Assembly: GCA_963724365.1 (NCBI GenBank)
Contig: CAVRUR010000017.1
Coordinates: forward strand, 104,492-168,491
DNA from: JALORV01 sp963724365
Lineage (GTDB): Bacteria; Pseudomonadota; Gammaproteobacteria; Burkholderiales; Burkholderiaceae_F
DNA: 64,000 nucleotides
Reading direction: 5' to 3'
Position 1 is the stretch's first letter. Each line of letters starts with the position of its first letter. Below the pieces are notes generated by a model that saw only the letters and a list, made by a program, of their open reading frames with translations, searched no databases and was not told the origin of the DNA. Positions 17,410 through 29,093 of the stretch are shown here, one piece after another. The position numbers were made by a program, and so were the translations under genes.

Positions 17410-17954
17410 ACATGCCCAGCCCATCCGTCCGGTCCCAGCGCGGCGCTTCGATGATCGAAGTGCTCGTTTCACTGACTATCGTAGCCTTTGGTCTGCTCGG
17501 CCTGGCGGGCCTGCAGGCGCGGTCCATGTCGTTCCAGAAGGATTCCTTCGACCGCAAGGCCGCGGCCGAGCTGGCGTCCCAGCTGGCCGAGCGCGTCCGC
17601 GCCAACTACGACGGGTTCAAGGACGGCAACTACAACCTGGTGATGGTGCCGGCGGACCCGACTCCCGCAAACGTTCCCGCCTGTGCCAATCAGCAGAACT
17701 GCACATCGGCGGAGGTGGCGGCGGCCGACTGGGCCATGTGGGGCATCGCGCTGCGTGCGCGTCTGCCTGCATCGGGTGCCTATCTGGACGCGCCGCAGGT
17801 CAACGGTCAGCGCGTTCAGCTGAATGTGATTCTGGCCTGGCAGGAAGCGCAGATTACCGATGCAAACCAGGCACCTGATCAGATCTGCAGCGCGGCGCCC
17901 GTGAACATCAACGATCCGCGATTCCGCTGCTTCCGCTGGATCCTGCACCCATGA
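17406..17954 (+). CDS. pilV: Type IV pilus modification protein PilV
   Basis: 182 residues. Prepilin-like N-terminus RSQRG/ASMIEVLVSLTIVAFGLLGLAGLQ, the standard PilV block with Glu5. Minor pilin of the tip-associated complex. Four or more Cys in the periplasmic part (CANQQNC, ICSAAP, FRCFRW). It overlaps fimT and pilW by ATGA junctions, implying coupled translation. Confidence 0.88.
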   Translation: MNMPSPSVRSQRGASMIEVLVSLTIVAFGLLGLAGLQARSMSFQKDSFDRKAAAELASQLAERVRANYDGFKDGNYNLVMVPADPTPANVPACANQQNCTSAEVAAADWAMWGIALRARLPASGAYLDAPQVNGQRVQLNVILAWQEAQITDANQAPDQICSAAPVNINDPRFRCFRWILHP

Positions 17955-18967
17955 ACCGTCCCCCACTTTCCGTTGCAACGCGTGTTCGCGGCGGCCACCA
18001 GCTTGGCCGCACACTGATTGAACTGCTGATTGCGATCGTCCTCAGCCTGATGATCCTGGCCGCGGTCGGTTCGCTGTATTACTTCACCAGCCGATCCACG
18101 CAGACGGCTCAGCAGGTCAGCAGTGCCGAAGAACGCGGACGCCTTGCCGCCTTCTATCTCAGCGAGCCGATTGCGCTGGCGGGATACGGCAACATCAACA
18201 GCTCTGAAGTGGGCCGACGGCTTGGCAACATCGCGATGCAAGGTCCCAGCTTGCGTGCCTGCGAAAACGGCCGATTCCAGAACATGCCCTCGGTTCGGCT
18301 CGCGTTCCCCACGGTCGACTTCACCTGTGTCCAGACCGGTGAGCCCGGCGACGCGCTCTTCGTCAGTTTCCAGGCCGAATCGACGGTCGGCGCGCCCCAG
18401 GGTGCGTTGGCGGATTGCCTGGGACAGGGTGCCCCACTGATCGACGCCGTGCCAACGGTACGCAATGTCTACTCAATCAACCTGACTGGGGGCGGCGCGC
18501 TCGAGTTCGGCTGTGTCGGCAATGGCGGCGTGGCGTGGGCGGGCCTGGCGCGCGATGTGCAGGACTTCAAGGTCTTCTTCGCGTTCGATGCGGATGCCTA
18601 TGCCAGGGCGGGGGCGGGCGGCTTCAACCTGACGTCACGTCCTTCGACGATCGTGACCGCGACGGATCTGAACAACTTGTGGAACGCAGCACTGGCGGTC
18701 AATCAGAACCTGCCGGAGTGGTCGCAGGTGAATCCGTGGAACCAGGTGATTGCCGTCCACGTTTGCCTGGTGGTTGCCTCGACGGACCAGGGTGTCACGC
18801 CCGATGGTGTGTCACGGTTCAGGCCTTGTCCGACGACCCCGGCTGAAGTGGCCACCGGGACCGCGGAAGTGGCCGTCAATGACGGAATTGCCCGTCGCAC
18901 GATCAACCAGGTGTTCACGCTGCGGGCACGGGCCCAGGCCGCAGCCGGCACCACGTTCGCTCCCTGA
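17951..18967 (+). CDS. pilW: Type IV pilus assembly protein PilW
   Basis: 338 residues. The leader ends GHQLG, then RTLIELLIAIVLSLMILAAVGSLYYFTSRST, the typical PilW start. The long periplasmic domain carries Cys pairs (RACENG, FTCVQTG, DCLGQG, EFGCVG). Minor pilin of the tip complex with PilV, PilX, FimT and PilE. ATGA overlap with pilV; 5 nt gap to pilX. Confidence 0.88.
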   Translation: MNRPPLSVATRVRGGHQLGRTLIELLIAIVLSLMILAAVGSLYYFTSRSTQTAQQVSSAEERGRLAAFYLSEPIALAGYGNINSSEVGRRLGNIAMQGPSLRACENGRFQNMPSVRLAFPTVDFTCVQTGEPGDALFVSFQAESTVGAPQGALADCLGQGAPLIDAVPTVRNVYSINLTGGGALEFGCVGNGGVAWAGLARDVQDFKVFFAFDADAYARAGAGGFNLTSRPSTIVTATDLNNLWNAALAVNQNLPEWSQVNPWNQVIAVHVCLVVASTDQGVTPDGVSRFRPCPTTPAEVATGTAEVAVNDGIARRTINQVFTLRARAQAAAGTTFAP

Positions 18968-18972
18968 CCGCC

Positions 18973-19530
18973 ATGAAAACTATTGCACCTGCCAGCCTGC
19001 AGCGCGGCGTGATCCTGCCGATCGTCCTGGTCGTGATGATGGTGGTCACAACTCTGGTAATCACGCAGGTCAGGCGTGCCACGGTCGACGAACGACTGGC
19101 CGGCAACTGGAGCCGCCTCGTCTCCGGAGAAACGGCGTCGGAGTCGATGCTGCGCCTGTGCGAGCACGTGGTCATAAACGTCGAGCGTGACCGCTGGGAT
19201 GGCAAGTACCAGTCGACCGACTTCGTCAACACGCCGGCCTGGCAAATACCGACAGCTCAGCTCGACCCGACCAAGATCAAGATTCTCACGCAGGACATCC
19301 TGCCTCCGGGGGCCACCGCAGGGCGCTGCATCATCGAAAACGCCACGAGTGAGCTGCTAGCGATCGAGAACCAGGGCAGCGACTACGACCATAGCGGTAC
19401 GGCTGGCAGCGGAAGGAACAGCAATTTGAGGAAATACCGGTTCACGAGCGCGGTTACCTTTGCCGAGGCCACGGCCTTTGGCGGGGTCACCTACTACTCC
19501 CAGAGCGAAGTGCGCTGGATGAAGCAGTAA
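18973..19530 (+). CDS. pilX: Type IV pilus assembly protein PilX
   Basis: 185 residues. N-terminus MKTIAPASLQRG, then VILPIVLVVMMVVTTLVITQ, as in PilX proteins, which often lack the Glu5 of other pilins, as here. It continues with DERLAGNWSRLVSGETASESML, the PilX family block. Acts in the tip complex with PilY1, encoded 58 nt downstream. Confidence 0.87.
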   Translation: MKTIAPASLQRGVILPIVLVVMMVVTTLVITQVRRATVDERLAGNWSRLVSGETASESMLRLCEHVVINVERDRWDGKYQSTDFVNTPAWQIPTAQLDPTKIKILTQDILPPGATAGRCIIENATSELLAIENQGSDYDHSGTAGSGRNSNLRKYRFTSAVTFAEATAFGGVTYYSQSEVRWMKQ

Positions 19531-19588
19531 GCAGTTTGAAGTGTCCGCCGGCACCGGGGACTGATCGGCGACACATTGGAGCTTGACC

Positions 19589-22500
19589 ATGAAGATGAAA
19601 ACGACATCCACTGACGCACCCTGGAAAGGCCGCATGTCCGGCCGCCTTGCGCGCGCACTGGTCTTCCTGCTGGCGCAGGCGCTGGTGTTGCAGCCCGCGG
19701 CATTCGCAGCCACCTGGAGTATCGCGCAGCAGCCGTTGTTCACGATCAACCCGGTGTTCCCCAATGCCGTGTTCATGCTTGACGACTCATGGTCGATGAA
19801 TGACTACCGGCTGCCGCCTCCGATCTTTTTTTCGTCAAACAATCGCTGGCCGGCTCCGGGCAACGTCACGGTCAAGTACGGCGCTGGCACCCGCAGCGTG
19901 GCTGCGCACAACGAGTTCACGCTGCGGTCCAACATCCACAATCCGCTGGCCTACGACCCCTCTATCACCTACACGCCTTGGAACGACAACGACAAGCCGC
20001 CGGCGGCGCAGGGGACGCGGCCGACACGCGCCCAGAATTTCCCGCCAGCTGACATCGGTGGCACGGGAGCAGTCGCGACGCTCGGTCGCTTTACCGAGCG
20101 CGACATGCGCTTCCGCGGCTTTGCAAACGGCGGCCCGAATGCCGCGCGCACGTGGGTGACGACTTCGCGTGGCAGTGTCGGCAACTCTGCAGGCCCGACC
20201 GGTAACTACGCCGTCGGAAGCCCCCTTGCAGACCGTTGGGCCTGGAACGATCTGAACAAGCGTTGGGAACAGCCGATCGCCAACCCGGTCGGTATGGCGA
20301 TCTATCCGCCCTTGCCCGGCGACGGGCCGCAAGCGGCCGACATCTTTACCAACCCGCCGGAGGTGTGCAACGCGTCGCCCCCGTGCATTCAATGGGACCC
20401 GGTTTTCACGAACCAGTGCGTGGCCTGGCAACAGGTCCAGACCGGGACAACGCAACAATGTGGCCAATACCAGCAGCAGCCGGTGTTCGGCAATGTGTGT
20501 ACACAAACTCAGCAGGTGCAGACTGGCTGGCAAAACGGTCAGTGTTTGACCTGGCAGCAGGTTCAGACCGGCTGGCAGAATGGCCAGTGCCTGACATGGC
20601 AGACCGTGCCGCAGTATCAGCAGCAATGCTCGATTGTCACGGTGGTCGATCCCACGTCGGAGACGGGCTACCGGCAAGTGCAGCAGTGCCAGCAGGTCTA
20701 TATCGGCGACATTCAGCAGTGCACGTCGTACCAACAACTGCCGGTCTTCGGCCAGCAGTGCACGTCCTACCAGCAGGTGCCGGTTTTCGCGCAGCAGTGC
20801 ATTGCCTGGGCCAACCAGCAGACCGGCGTGCAGGATGTCTGTGTGCAGTGGAATACGGTCCCCGTCTTCCAGAACCAGTGCACGCAGATGGCCAATGTTC
20901 AGACGGGGCAGACCTGCGCGGCAACCGACCCGAACTGGGTCTGCCCGCCGGCGAACATCACGTCGGACAACCTGACTCCGGCGCGCTATTACCGCTATGA
21001 AGGATCCCTTCCGGCCACCGACGACGACCTGGCCCTCATCTCGAATTACCGGCTGGTCGAGATCGACCGTGCGGTAAATGCGAATTTCCCGGTGCCGGTT
21101 GACCCGCGCACGGGAGTGGCGCGCACGCGCGACGACTGTGCCGCCCAGACGAGTTGCACTCTGCTTGAGGAAATGCAGAATTACGCCAACTGGTTTACGT
21201 ACTACCGCCACCGCCTGTTCGCGGCGATGGCAGTGTCGTCACAGGCGGCTGCGGACCTGAAAGGTGACCTCTCGGCGATCCGGTTGGGCTACGGACGCAT
21301 CAACTACTCGGACAACAGTGCCGACCCGTGGAATCCGTACGGTGCCCGGCTCAGCAGCGCGAATTTCCCTGATCTCGACAACGACCCGCAGCCGCCGCCG
21401 CATCCAGGCGCCGTCGTCCGCGGCGTGCGTGACTTCACCGATGCACCAAACAATGTAGCGCGGCAGCAGTTCTTCGACTGGATCTTCTCGCTGAACTGGA
21501 TCGGCTCAACGCCGAATCGCGAAGCAATTGATTCGATCGGTACGTACTACCAGCGGGCTGGCGACTTCGGGCCGTGGTCGGATAATCCTGGCAATGGTGG
21601 TGGACGCAGTGGCGATCAGCATGCCTCGTGCCGGCGCAGTTTCGCCATCCTGGCCACCGACGGTGAGTGGACTGCAATCCCGGACAGCCCACCGGTTCCG
21701 CCGGCGCAGCCGCTGATTACGACGCGCCCGGCCGATCCGGTCGGTGCGGGCAACGGCACGGTGACGGCAGCACTTGCCACTACCGGTCCGCAGATTCAGG
21801 GTGCAGGTCTCTACCAGAACCTGACCTATACCTACGATCCGTCCGTCGAGGTGCAGTATTCGAACGGCAACGGCGGGGTGACACAAACACTGACCGACGT
21901 GGCGCTGTACTGGTGGAACCGCGACCTTCGTCCGACCGTTCCTAACACCGTGCAGAAGCGGCCGAACATGAACGACGACTCGTACTGGCAGAACATGACG
22001 ACCTTCGTCGTTGGTTATGGTCTGAATGCGTCGATGGATACACCGGCAGTACGTCAGCAGATTGCACAAGGACAGGCCGTCAACTGGCCGCTCGTCGATG
22101 TCTCGCCTGCACTCATTACCGGTGGCGAGCGGATCAACGACACGATGCGTGCAGCACTGGCGACACGCGGAGACTTCTACTCGGCGAACGACCCGGACCA
22201 GATGCGCGGCCGTGTCCGGGGCGTTTTCCGGGCAATTGCGCAGCAGGCCTTTTCGGGGACGGGTCTTGGCTCGACCAGCGCTCAACTGACGGTCGGCACC
22301 ATCCTTTATCGCGCGTCCTTCACGACACAGGTATGGACCGGCAGCCTGCAGGCCTATGACGCCATTGCGATGGCCACTGCAGCGAGGAACGCCCAGCCCG
22401 AGCCATTGCCGCTGTGGAGCGCCAGCTTCCCGCAGTGGGACACGCGCAATATCGTGACGTCGACAGGCCCCAACGTCGCGACGCTGTTCAATTCGTTCAA

Positions 22501-24269
22501 CAGCCTGAGCGCGCAACAGCAGGCCGACATTACGTCTGCAGATGTGCTGGACTATGTCCGCGGCAAGCAGATCGGCCTGGAAGCCAACAAGCCGGACCAG
22601 AATAACCAGACGCTGGGCTTCCGTGCACGCTCGACATTGCTGGGCTCGATCGTCTCGTCCACACCACGCCACTCCAAGGCACCGAACTTCAACTACCAGC
22701 TGCTGCCAGCGGCGGGCGGTGGAGCGTCGTACCAACAGTTTGTCGCCAACAGCCGCAACAATCGCCGTGCCGCCGTTTACGTGGGCGCCAATGCAGGCAT
22801 GTTCCACGGCTTTGACGCCAATCCTGATCCGAACCAGGGTGGCGGCCGGGAACTGTTTGCCTACGTCCCGCGCAGCACGTATCCGATCCTCAAGGAGCTG
22901 ACCAACGTCGAGTACTCGCACAAGTACTTTGTCGACGGTCCGGTGGTCGAAGGGGATGTCTATCTGGGCGGAGCGTGGAAGACGGTGGTGATGGGCTCGT
23001 CCGGGCGCGGGACTGGCCGGCCTGTTCGCGCTAGACGTGACGAGACCGGATCAGTTCGACCAGTCCAAGGTTCTGTGGGATATCACACCGGCGGAAGAGC
23101 CGGATCTTGGCAAAGTCATGGGCCACGGTTACATCGGCAGCGTCAAGGACGGCCAGAACAGCGGCAGGTGGGTCGCCATCGTTCCCAACGGTCACCAGAG
23201 CACCAACAACCGTGCGGTGCTGCTGATCATCGACATGGCGACGGGACAGACGCTGAGGAAGATCGATACCTGCAAGAAGAACTCGGGTGTCGACTTTGCC
23301 GCGAACGAGCAGGGTGGTCGCTGCGATCCGAACGGTGCCATCAATGGCCTCGCCAACGTCAGCGTGATCTTCGACGCAAGCCGCAATGTCGTCGGCGCGT
23401 ACTCGGGTGACTACCAGGGCAATCTGTGGAAGTTCGACCTGAGCTCAAACAATCCGGCTAACTGGAAAATCGCGACAGAAGATCCGAATGACCAGTCGGG
23501 CAACACACCGGCGCCGCTGTTCTCCGCGGTCAATGGCTCCAACCAGAGCCAGCCCATTACTGCTGTGCCGCGGGCTTCCACGCATCCCTACGGTGGCTCC
23601 TACGTCGTGTTTGGTACCGGCAAGTTCTTCGAGTATCCGGACCAGACCAATAACGAAGTGCAGTCGATCTACGGCATCTGGGTGCGCCCGGGTGACAAGG
23701 CGCCGATCACCAAGGCGCAACTGCAGGGCTTTGGCTTTGCGGAGAACCTGGTCAATAACGTGGTCGAGCGCACGCTCACGGGCACGGCCGGCTTCACCTG
23801 GGATGCCAAACGTGGCTGGTATGCGGACCTCGTTCCGCCTAACCAGACCCCGGCGGGAGAGCGGGTCATCGCCAATCCGACGGTCGATCGGGGCGTCCTG
23901 ACGATGGTGTCGTTCCAGCCGTCGACGACGAGCGATCCCTGTGCGGGCGGCGGAACTTCGTTCATCTATGTGATCCCGATGGACGCGCGCGTCAGTGGCA
24001 TCCGTGCGGCCAAGATCAACGGTGTGATCGGTGCTGCGATGGACCTCGTCGAGGAGGAGATGCCGGCCGGGCAACCGTCGAATACGCTGAGCCTGGGAGA
24101 ATCTAGCCAGGCGCCGAACCTCACGCGCAAGGCGGACGATTCGTTTACGGTGAATGACAAGGACTTGCAGTGCATGAAGCTCTTCAGCCAGATCAACGTG
24201 CAGACGGGTTACGTGCCGCTCGAGTGTGGTGGCGTCTTCCCGATCCGCACGTGGCGGCCGATTCGGTGA
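19589..24269 (+). CDS. pilY1: Type IV pilus tip adhesin/biogenesis protein PilY1 (one frameshift in the sequence)
   Basis: About 1560 residues once one base is removed. Signal peptide in residues 1-40; VWA-like N-terminal part with the MIDAS-type motif VFMLDDSWSMND; a Cys/Gln-rich repeat region at about residues 258-455; and a C-terminal PilY1 beta-propeller (RAAVYVGANAGMFHGFDA, TYPILKELTNVEYSHKYFVDG, WKTVVMGSSG). The frame breaks at GGG 23003-23005; dropping one G gives SSGAGLAGLFALDVTRPD, which rejoins the second frame and runs to the stop at 24269. ATG 19589 has GGAG upstream. Its stop overlaps the GTG of pilE. The break is probably a sequence error. Confidence 0.9.
20362..20950 (+). repeat. 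Cys/Gln-rich tandem repeats inside PilY1
   Basis: About 195 residues are dominated by repeating units of the form QCxxYQQxPVFxQ or QxQTGWQNGQCLTWQ. Two adjacent copies of QVQTGWQNGQCLTWQ are nearly identical, and QCTSYQQ-x-PVF recurs with QQC spacing. Cys recurs about every 10-16 residues. This is coding repeat, degenerate at DNA level, within the part of PilY1 that varies between species. Confidence 0.85.
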
Positions 24270-24752
24270 CGGCGAGACTCGATTTGATCAAGTACACCGC
24301 TTCGTTTTGCAATACCCGCGCCCGCAGGGCGCGGGGCTTCACGTTGATCGAACTGGTGACTGTCATGGCGATCATCGCGATCCTGTCGGCGATTGCCATT
24401 CCACAGTATTTCCAGTTCATCGCCCGGGGCCACCGAAGCGAGGCCCGGGCGACGCTGACTCATGCCGCGCAGTGGATGGAACGGTGGCGGACGGAGCGTG
24501 GCAGCTACCAGAATCCGCAGAACCTGCCCAACCCGCCCCAGCTTCCGGCGTCCCTGCAGAACTCCCCGGCATCCGGCCCGGCCATATACAACATCACGGT
24601 CGCGACCCCCACGCCGGCGACCTACACGTTGACCGCGACTCCGGGGCACCGGTCCAATGGCCAACGATGGCTGCGGCAATTTCACGCTGGACAGCACAGG
24701 TCTGCGCGGCCGGAGCGGCGCCCTCGACATCAACATCTGCTGGGGCCGCTGA
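24266..24752 (+). CDS. pilE: Type IV pilin-like protein PilE (one frameshift in the sequence)
   Basis: About 161 residues after removing one base. The leader ends RRARG, then FTLIELVTVMAIIAILSAIAIPQYFQF, a classic type IVa pilin helix with Glu5, and continues with TLTHAAQWMERWRTERGSY, typical of the minor pilin PilE. The frame breaks in GGGG 24643-24646; without one G it reads TPGTGPMANDGCGNFTLDSTG and ends ALDINICWGR at TGA 24750-24752, restoring the Cys pair of a pilin D-loop. GTG 24266 overlaps the pilY1 stop. Confidence 0.85.
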
Positions 24753-24782
24753 GACTTCGGGCTGACATGGCATCATCGCCAC

Positions 24783-26128
24783 GTGACTCCGTGGCCTGCC
24801 GTCCTCACGATTGACCCGATCCACCGCGCCGCGGGCGTGGTGCGATTGCCGGGTTCAAAGAGCATCTCCAACCGTGTGCTGCTGCTCGCCGCCCTGGCGA
24901 GCGGGCGAGACCACGATCGAGGGCTTGCTGGAGGCCGACGACACGCGCGTGATGCGCGACGCGCTGATGGCGCTGGGCGTGTCCGTCAGCGATCGCGGGC
25001 AGGGTGCAGTTCAGGTGTCCGGGTGCTCCGGTGTCTTTCCGACGCGCGATGCCGAGTTGTTTCTCGGCAATGCCGGCACCGCCTATCGCTCGCTGACGGC
25101 GGCGCTGGCGTTTTCCGGGGGGACGCTATCGGCTCGACGGCGTGGCGCGCATGCGCGAGCGGCCGATCGGGGATCTCGTCGACGCGCTCAACGCGCTCGG
25201 AGCGCGCATTGCCTACGACGGCGTCCCGGGTTTTCCGCCGTTGCGGATCGAGCCGGCGACCGAGCTGAACTCGGATCGCGTTTCGGTGCGCGGTGACGTG
25301 TCGAGCCAGTTCCTGACCGGACTGCTGATGGCCGCGCCGCATGTGGCGCCATCGCAGGGACTGCGCATCGCCGTCGCCGGTCCGCTGATTTCGCGTCCGT
25401 ATGTCGACATGACGCTCGCCCTGATGCAGCGCTTTGGTGTCGACGTCGCTCGCGACGGCGACGAGTTCGTCGTCCCGCGGGCCGGCTATCGCTCTCCGGG
25501 CCGCATCTCCGTCGAGGGCGATGCCTCCGGCGCTTCCTACTTCCTCGCACTCGGCGCGATCGCCGGCGGGCCGGTGCGGGTTCAGGGCGTGGGCCGCGAC
25601 AGCGTCCAGGGCGATGTCCGGTTCGCAGAGGCGCTCGTCGCGATGGGAGCCCGCGTCACGCTGGGCGATGACTTCATCGAGGCGTCGGCGCCCAGTGACC
25701 GGGCGCCTGCGCGGCATCGACATGGACCTGAATCACATCCCGGATGCCGCGATGACGCTCGCCGTCGCTGCGCTGTTTGCCGACGGGCCGAGCACGCTGC
25801 GCAACATCGGCTCGTGGCGCGTCAAGGAAACGGACCGCATCGCCGCGATGGCTGCCGAACTGCGCAAGCTGGGAGCGGTGGTCGAAGAGGGGTCGGACTG
25901 GCTGCGCGTCCAACCTCTGCGGCAGTGGCGCGAAGCGACGATAGATACCTACGATGACCACCGGATGGCGATGTGCCTGTCGCTGGCGGCCGCCGGTGGC
26001 GTGCCGGTGCACATCCGCGACCCGCAGTGCGTCGCGAAGACCTTCCCGGACTACTTCACGACGCTGGCGACGCTGGTCGCACCAGGTGCCACCGGCGGAA
26101 CAGCAATCCGCGACCACGCCGCTCATGA
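24783..26128 (+). CDS. aroA: 3-phosphoshikimate 1-carboxyvinyltransferase (EPSP synthase; three frameshifts)
   Basis: Sixth step of the shikimate pathway. Motifs across three frames: LPGSKSISNRVLLLAALASG, LFLGNAGTAYRSLTAALA, RMRERPIGDLVDAL, GDVSSQFLTGLLMAAP, NIGSWRVKETDRIAAMA, and the C-terminal DDHRMAMCLSLAA and CVAKTFPDYF. Each break is repaired by dropping one base: GGG 24903-24905, the G6 run 25117-25122, and CCC 25691-25693. Start GTG 24783. Homology ends near 26090 but that frame has no stop and stays open into cmk; the coordinate given is the next stop in another frame, so the 3' end is uncertain. It overlaps the convergent DUF2061 gene. Confidence 0.9.
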
Positions 26129-26289
26129 AAGAAGAACGCGACCGTGTTGGCGAGCGGTTCGATCAGTGCGAGTGCACTGGCGATGCCGATGCTGTCGGTC
26201 AGCAGGTACGCGATTCCGAACGCGACGGCGAAGTGCAGTACAGCGAAGCTGGCGGTTTTCGCGAGACTCAGTCGAAGTGGCATGCGCAT
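26056..26289 (-). CDS. DUF2061 small membrane protein
   Basis: 77 residues. KTASFAVLHFAVAFGIAYLL then ALIEPLANTVAFFFHE is the DUF2061 pattern: two hydrophobic helices with a conserved EP...NT..FFHE motif. Predicted inner membrane protein of unknown function. It lies antisense between aroA and cmk, overlapping the end of aroA. The tail after FFHE is longer and more basic than usual, so its last 20 residues may be affected by a frame error. ATG 26283 is an alternative start. Confidence 0.72.
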   Translation of the reverse strand: MRMPLRLSLAKTASFAVLHFAVAFGIAYLLTDSIGIASALALIEPLANTVAFFFHERRGRGLLFRRWHLVRPASPAS

Positions 26290-26378
26290 GGCGTGCTCTC
26301 AGATATGTTGGACACGACGCTACGCAACGGACGCCGGCCCGTCCATTTGATAGTCCCGATCGCTTCGATAGTCGTATC

Positions 26379-27152
26379 GTGAGTTCTCAGCCTCCTGTCA
26401 TCGCGATCGATGGACCGACAGCCTCTGGCAAGGGGACCATCGCGCAGCGGATCGCCGGGCGCCTGGGGTTTCACTATCTGGACAGCGGTGCGCTCTACCG
26501 GTTGCTGGCATGGCAGGCGCTGCGGCGCGGAGTTGCCGCCAGCGACGAGCCTGGCCTGGCGGACCTGGCAAGCTCGCTGCAGCCGCGCTTCGAGGCCGGC
26601 CGCATCGACCTCGACGGCGAGGACGTCACCGACGCGATCCGGGCTGAAGACATCAGCCAGGCCGCGTCGCGGGTGGCGGTGCATCCGGCGGTACGCCGTG
26701 CCCTTCTGGAACTGCAGCGCCGGTGCCGCGCCGCCCCGGGCCTGGTCGCCGACGGGCGCGACATGGGCACCGTCGTGTTTCCTGACGCGACGCTCAAGGT
26801 CTACCTGACGGCGAGCGTGGCGGCGCGCGCGGAGCGGCGCCATAAGCAGTTGATCGAAAAAGGATTTTCAACTAACATTGCCGACCTTTCGCAGGATCTT
26901 GAGGCGCGCGACCGGCGCGATACCGAACGGTCTGCCGCGCCGCTGAAGCCTGCCGAAGATGCCTACCAGCTCGACTCCTCCGGGCTCACGATCGACGAGG
27001 TCGTGGCCCAGGTCCTGGACTGGTACGAAAGCCGTCAGTCTCCGGCCCCGCGCCGGACGGCGCTGGCGGGTAATGGGTTGAGGCGAATGGTTGAGGCAAG
27101 AAGCGCGAGTCGGAGGCAGCCAGCCGATTCGCTGGTCGCTCGAATTCGATGA
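26379..27152 (+). CDS. cmk: Cytidylate kinase
   Basis: 257 residues. Phosphorylates CMP and dCMP with ATP. P-loop VIAIDGPTASGKGTIAQRIA, LDSGALYRLLAWQAL, LVADGRDMGTVVFPDA, and VYLTASVAARAERRHKQL, ending LTIDEVVAQVLDWYE. About 35 extra residues follow the usual end. GTG 26379 is inferred from the start of homology (SSQPPVIAIDGP). Standard position before rpsA. Confidence 0.93.
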   Translation: MSSQPPVIAIDGPTASGKGTIAQRIAGRLGFHYLDSGALYRLLAWQALRRGVAASDEPGLADLASSLQPRFEAGRIDLDGEDVTDAIRAEDISQAASRVAVHPAVRRALLELQRRCRAAPGLVADGRDMGTVVFPDATLKVYLTASVAARAERRHKQLIEKGFSTNIADLSQDLEARDRRDTERSAAPLKPAEDAYQLDSSGLTIDEVVAQVLDWYESRQSPAPRRTALAGNGLRRMVEARSASRRQPADSLVARIR

Positions 27153-27340
27153 AGTTCGCAGGATGCAAGTTGTAGGTAGCAGCGCAGGTAGCAATTGTCG
27201 TAGCAGTACCGGGTGCAGCAGGGACGTCTTTGTTTGAGGGCGCCAGCCCCGTTCAGGTTTTCCCGCTGCGTGTCATCAACTCCGCCGAGGCGCAATGCCG
27301 AAGCGAGATTGGTAATCGTTGGTAATCATTGGGTCCCACC

Positions 27341-29056
<1,716 letters not shown>

Positions 29057-29093
29057 TCGGCGACGAAGCAGCGGGAGCCGTTCGTTGAAGACG

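Noticed and set aside
19835..21211. 458-codon minus-strand frame opposite the PilY1 repeats
   Set aside because: Antisense of the repetitive PilY1 coding region; no family match by eye.
25434..27152. AroA-Cmk bifunctional fusion enzyme
   Set aside because: The linker is low-complexity and is exactly the antisense of a convincing DUF2061 protein; Cmk has its own plausible GTG start.
27311..27330. Short tandem repeat GGTAATCGTT/GGTAATCATT upstream of rpsA as an S1 control element
   Set aside because: Only two 10-nt copies, with no pairing or known motif; too weak to call.
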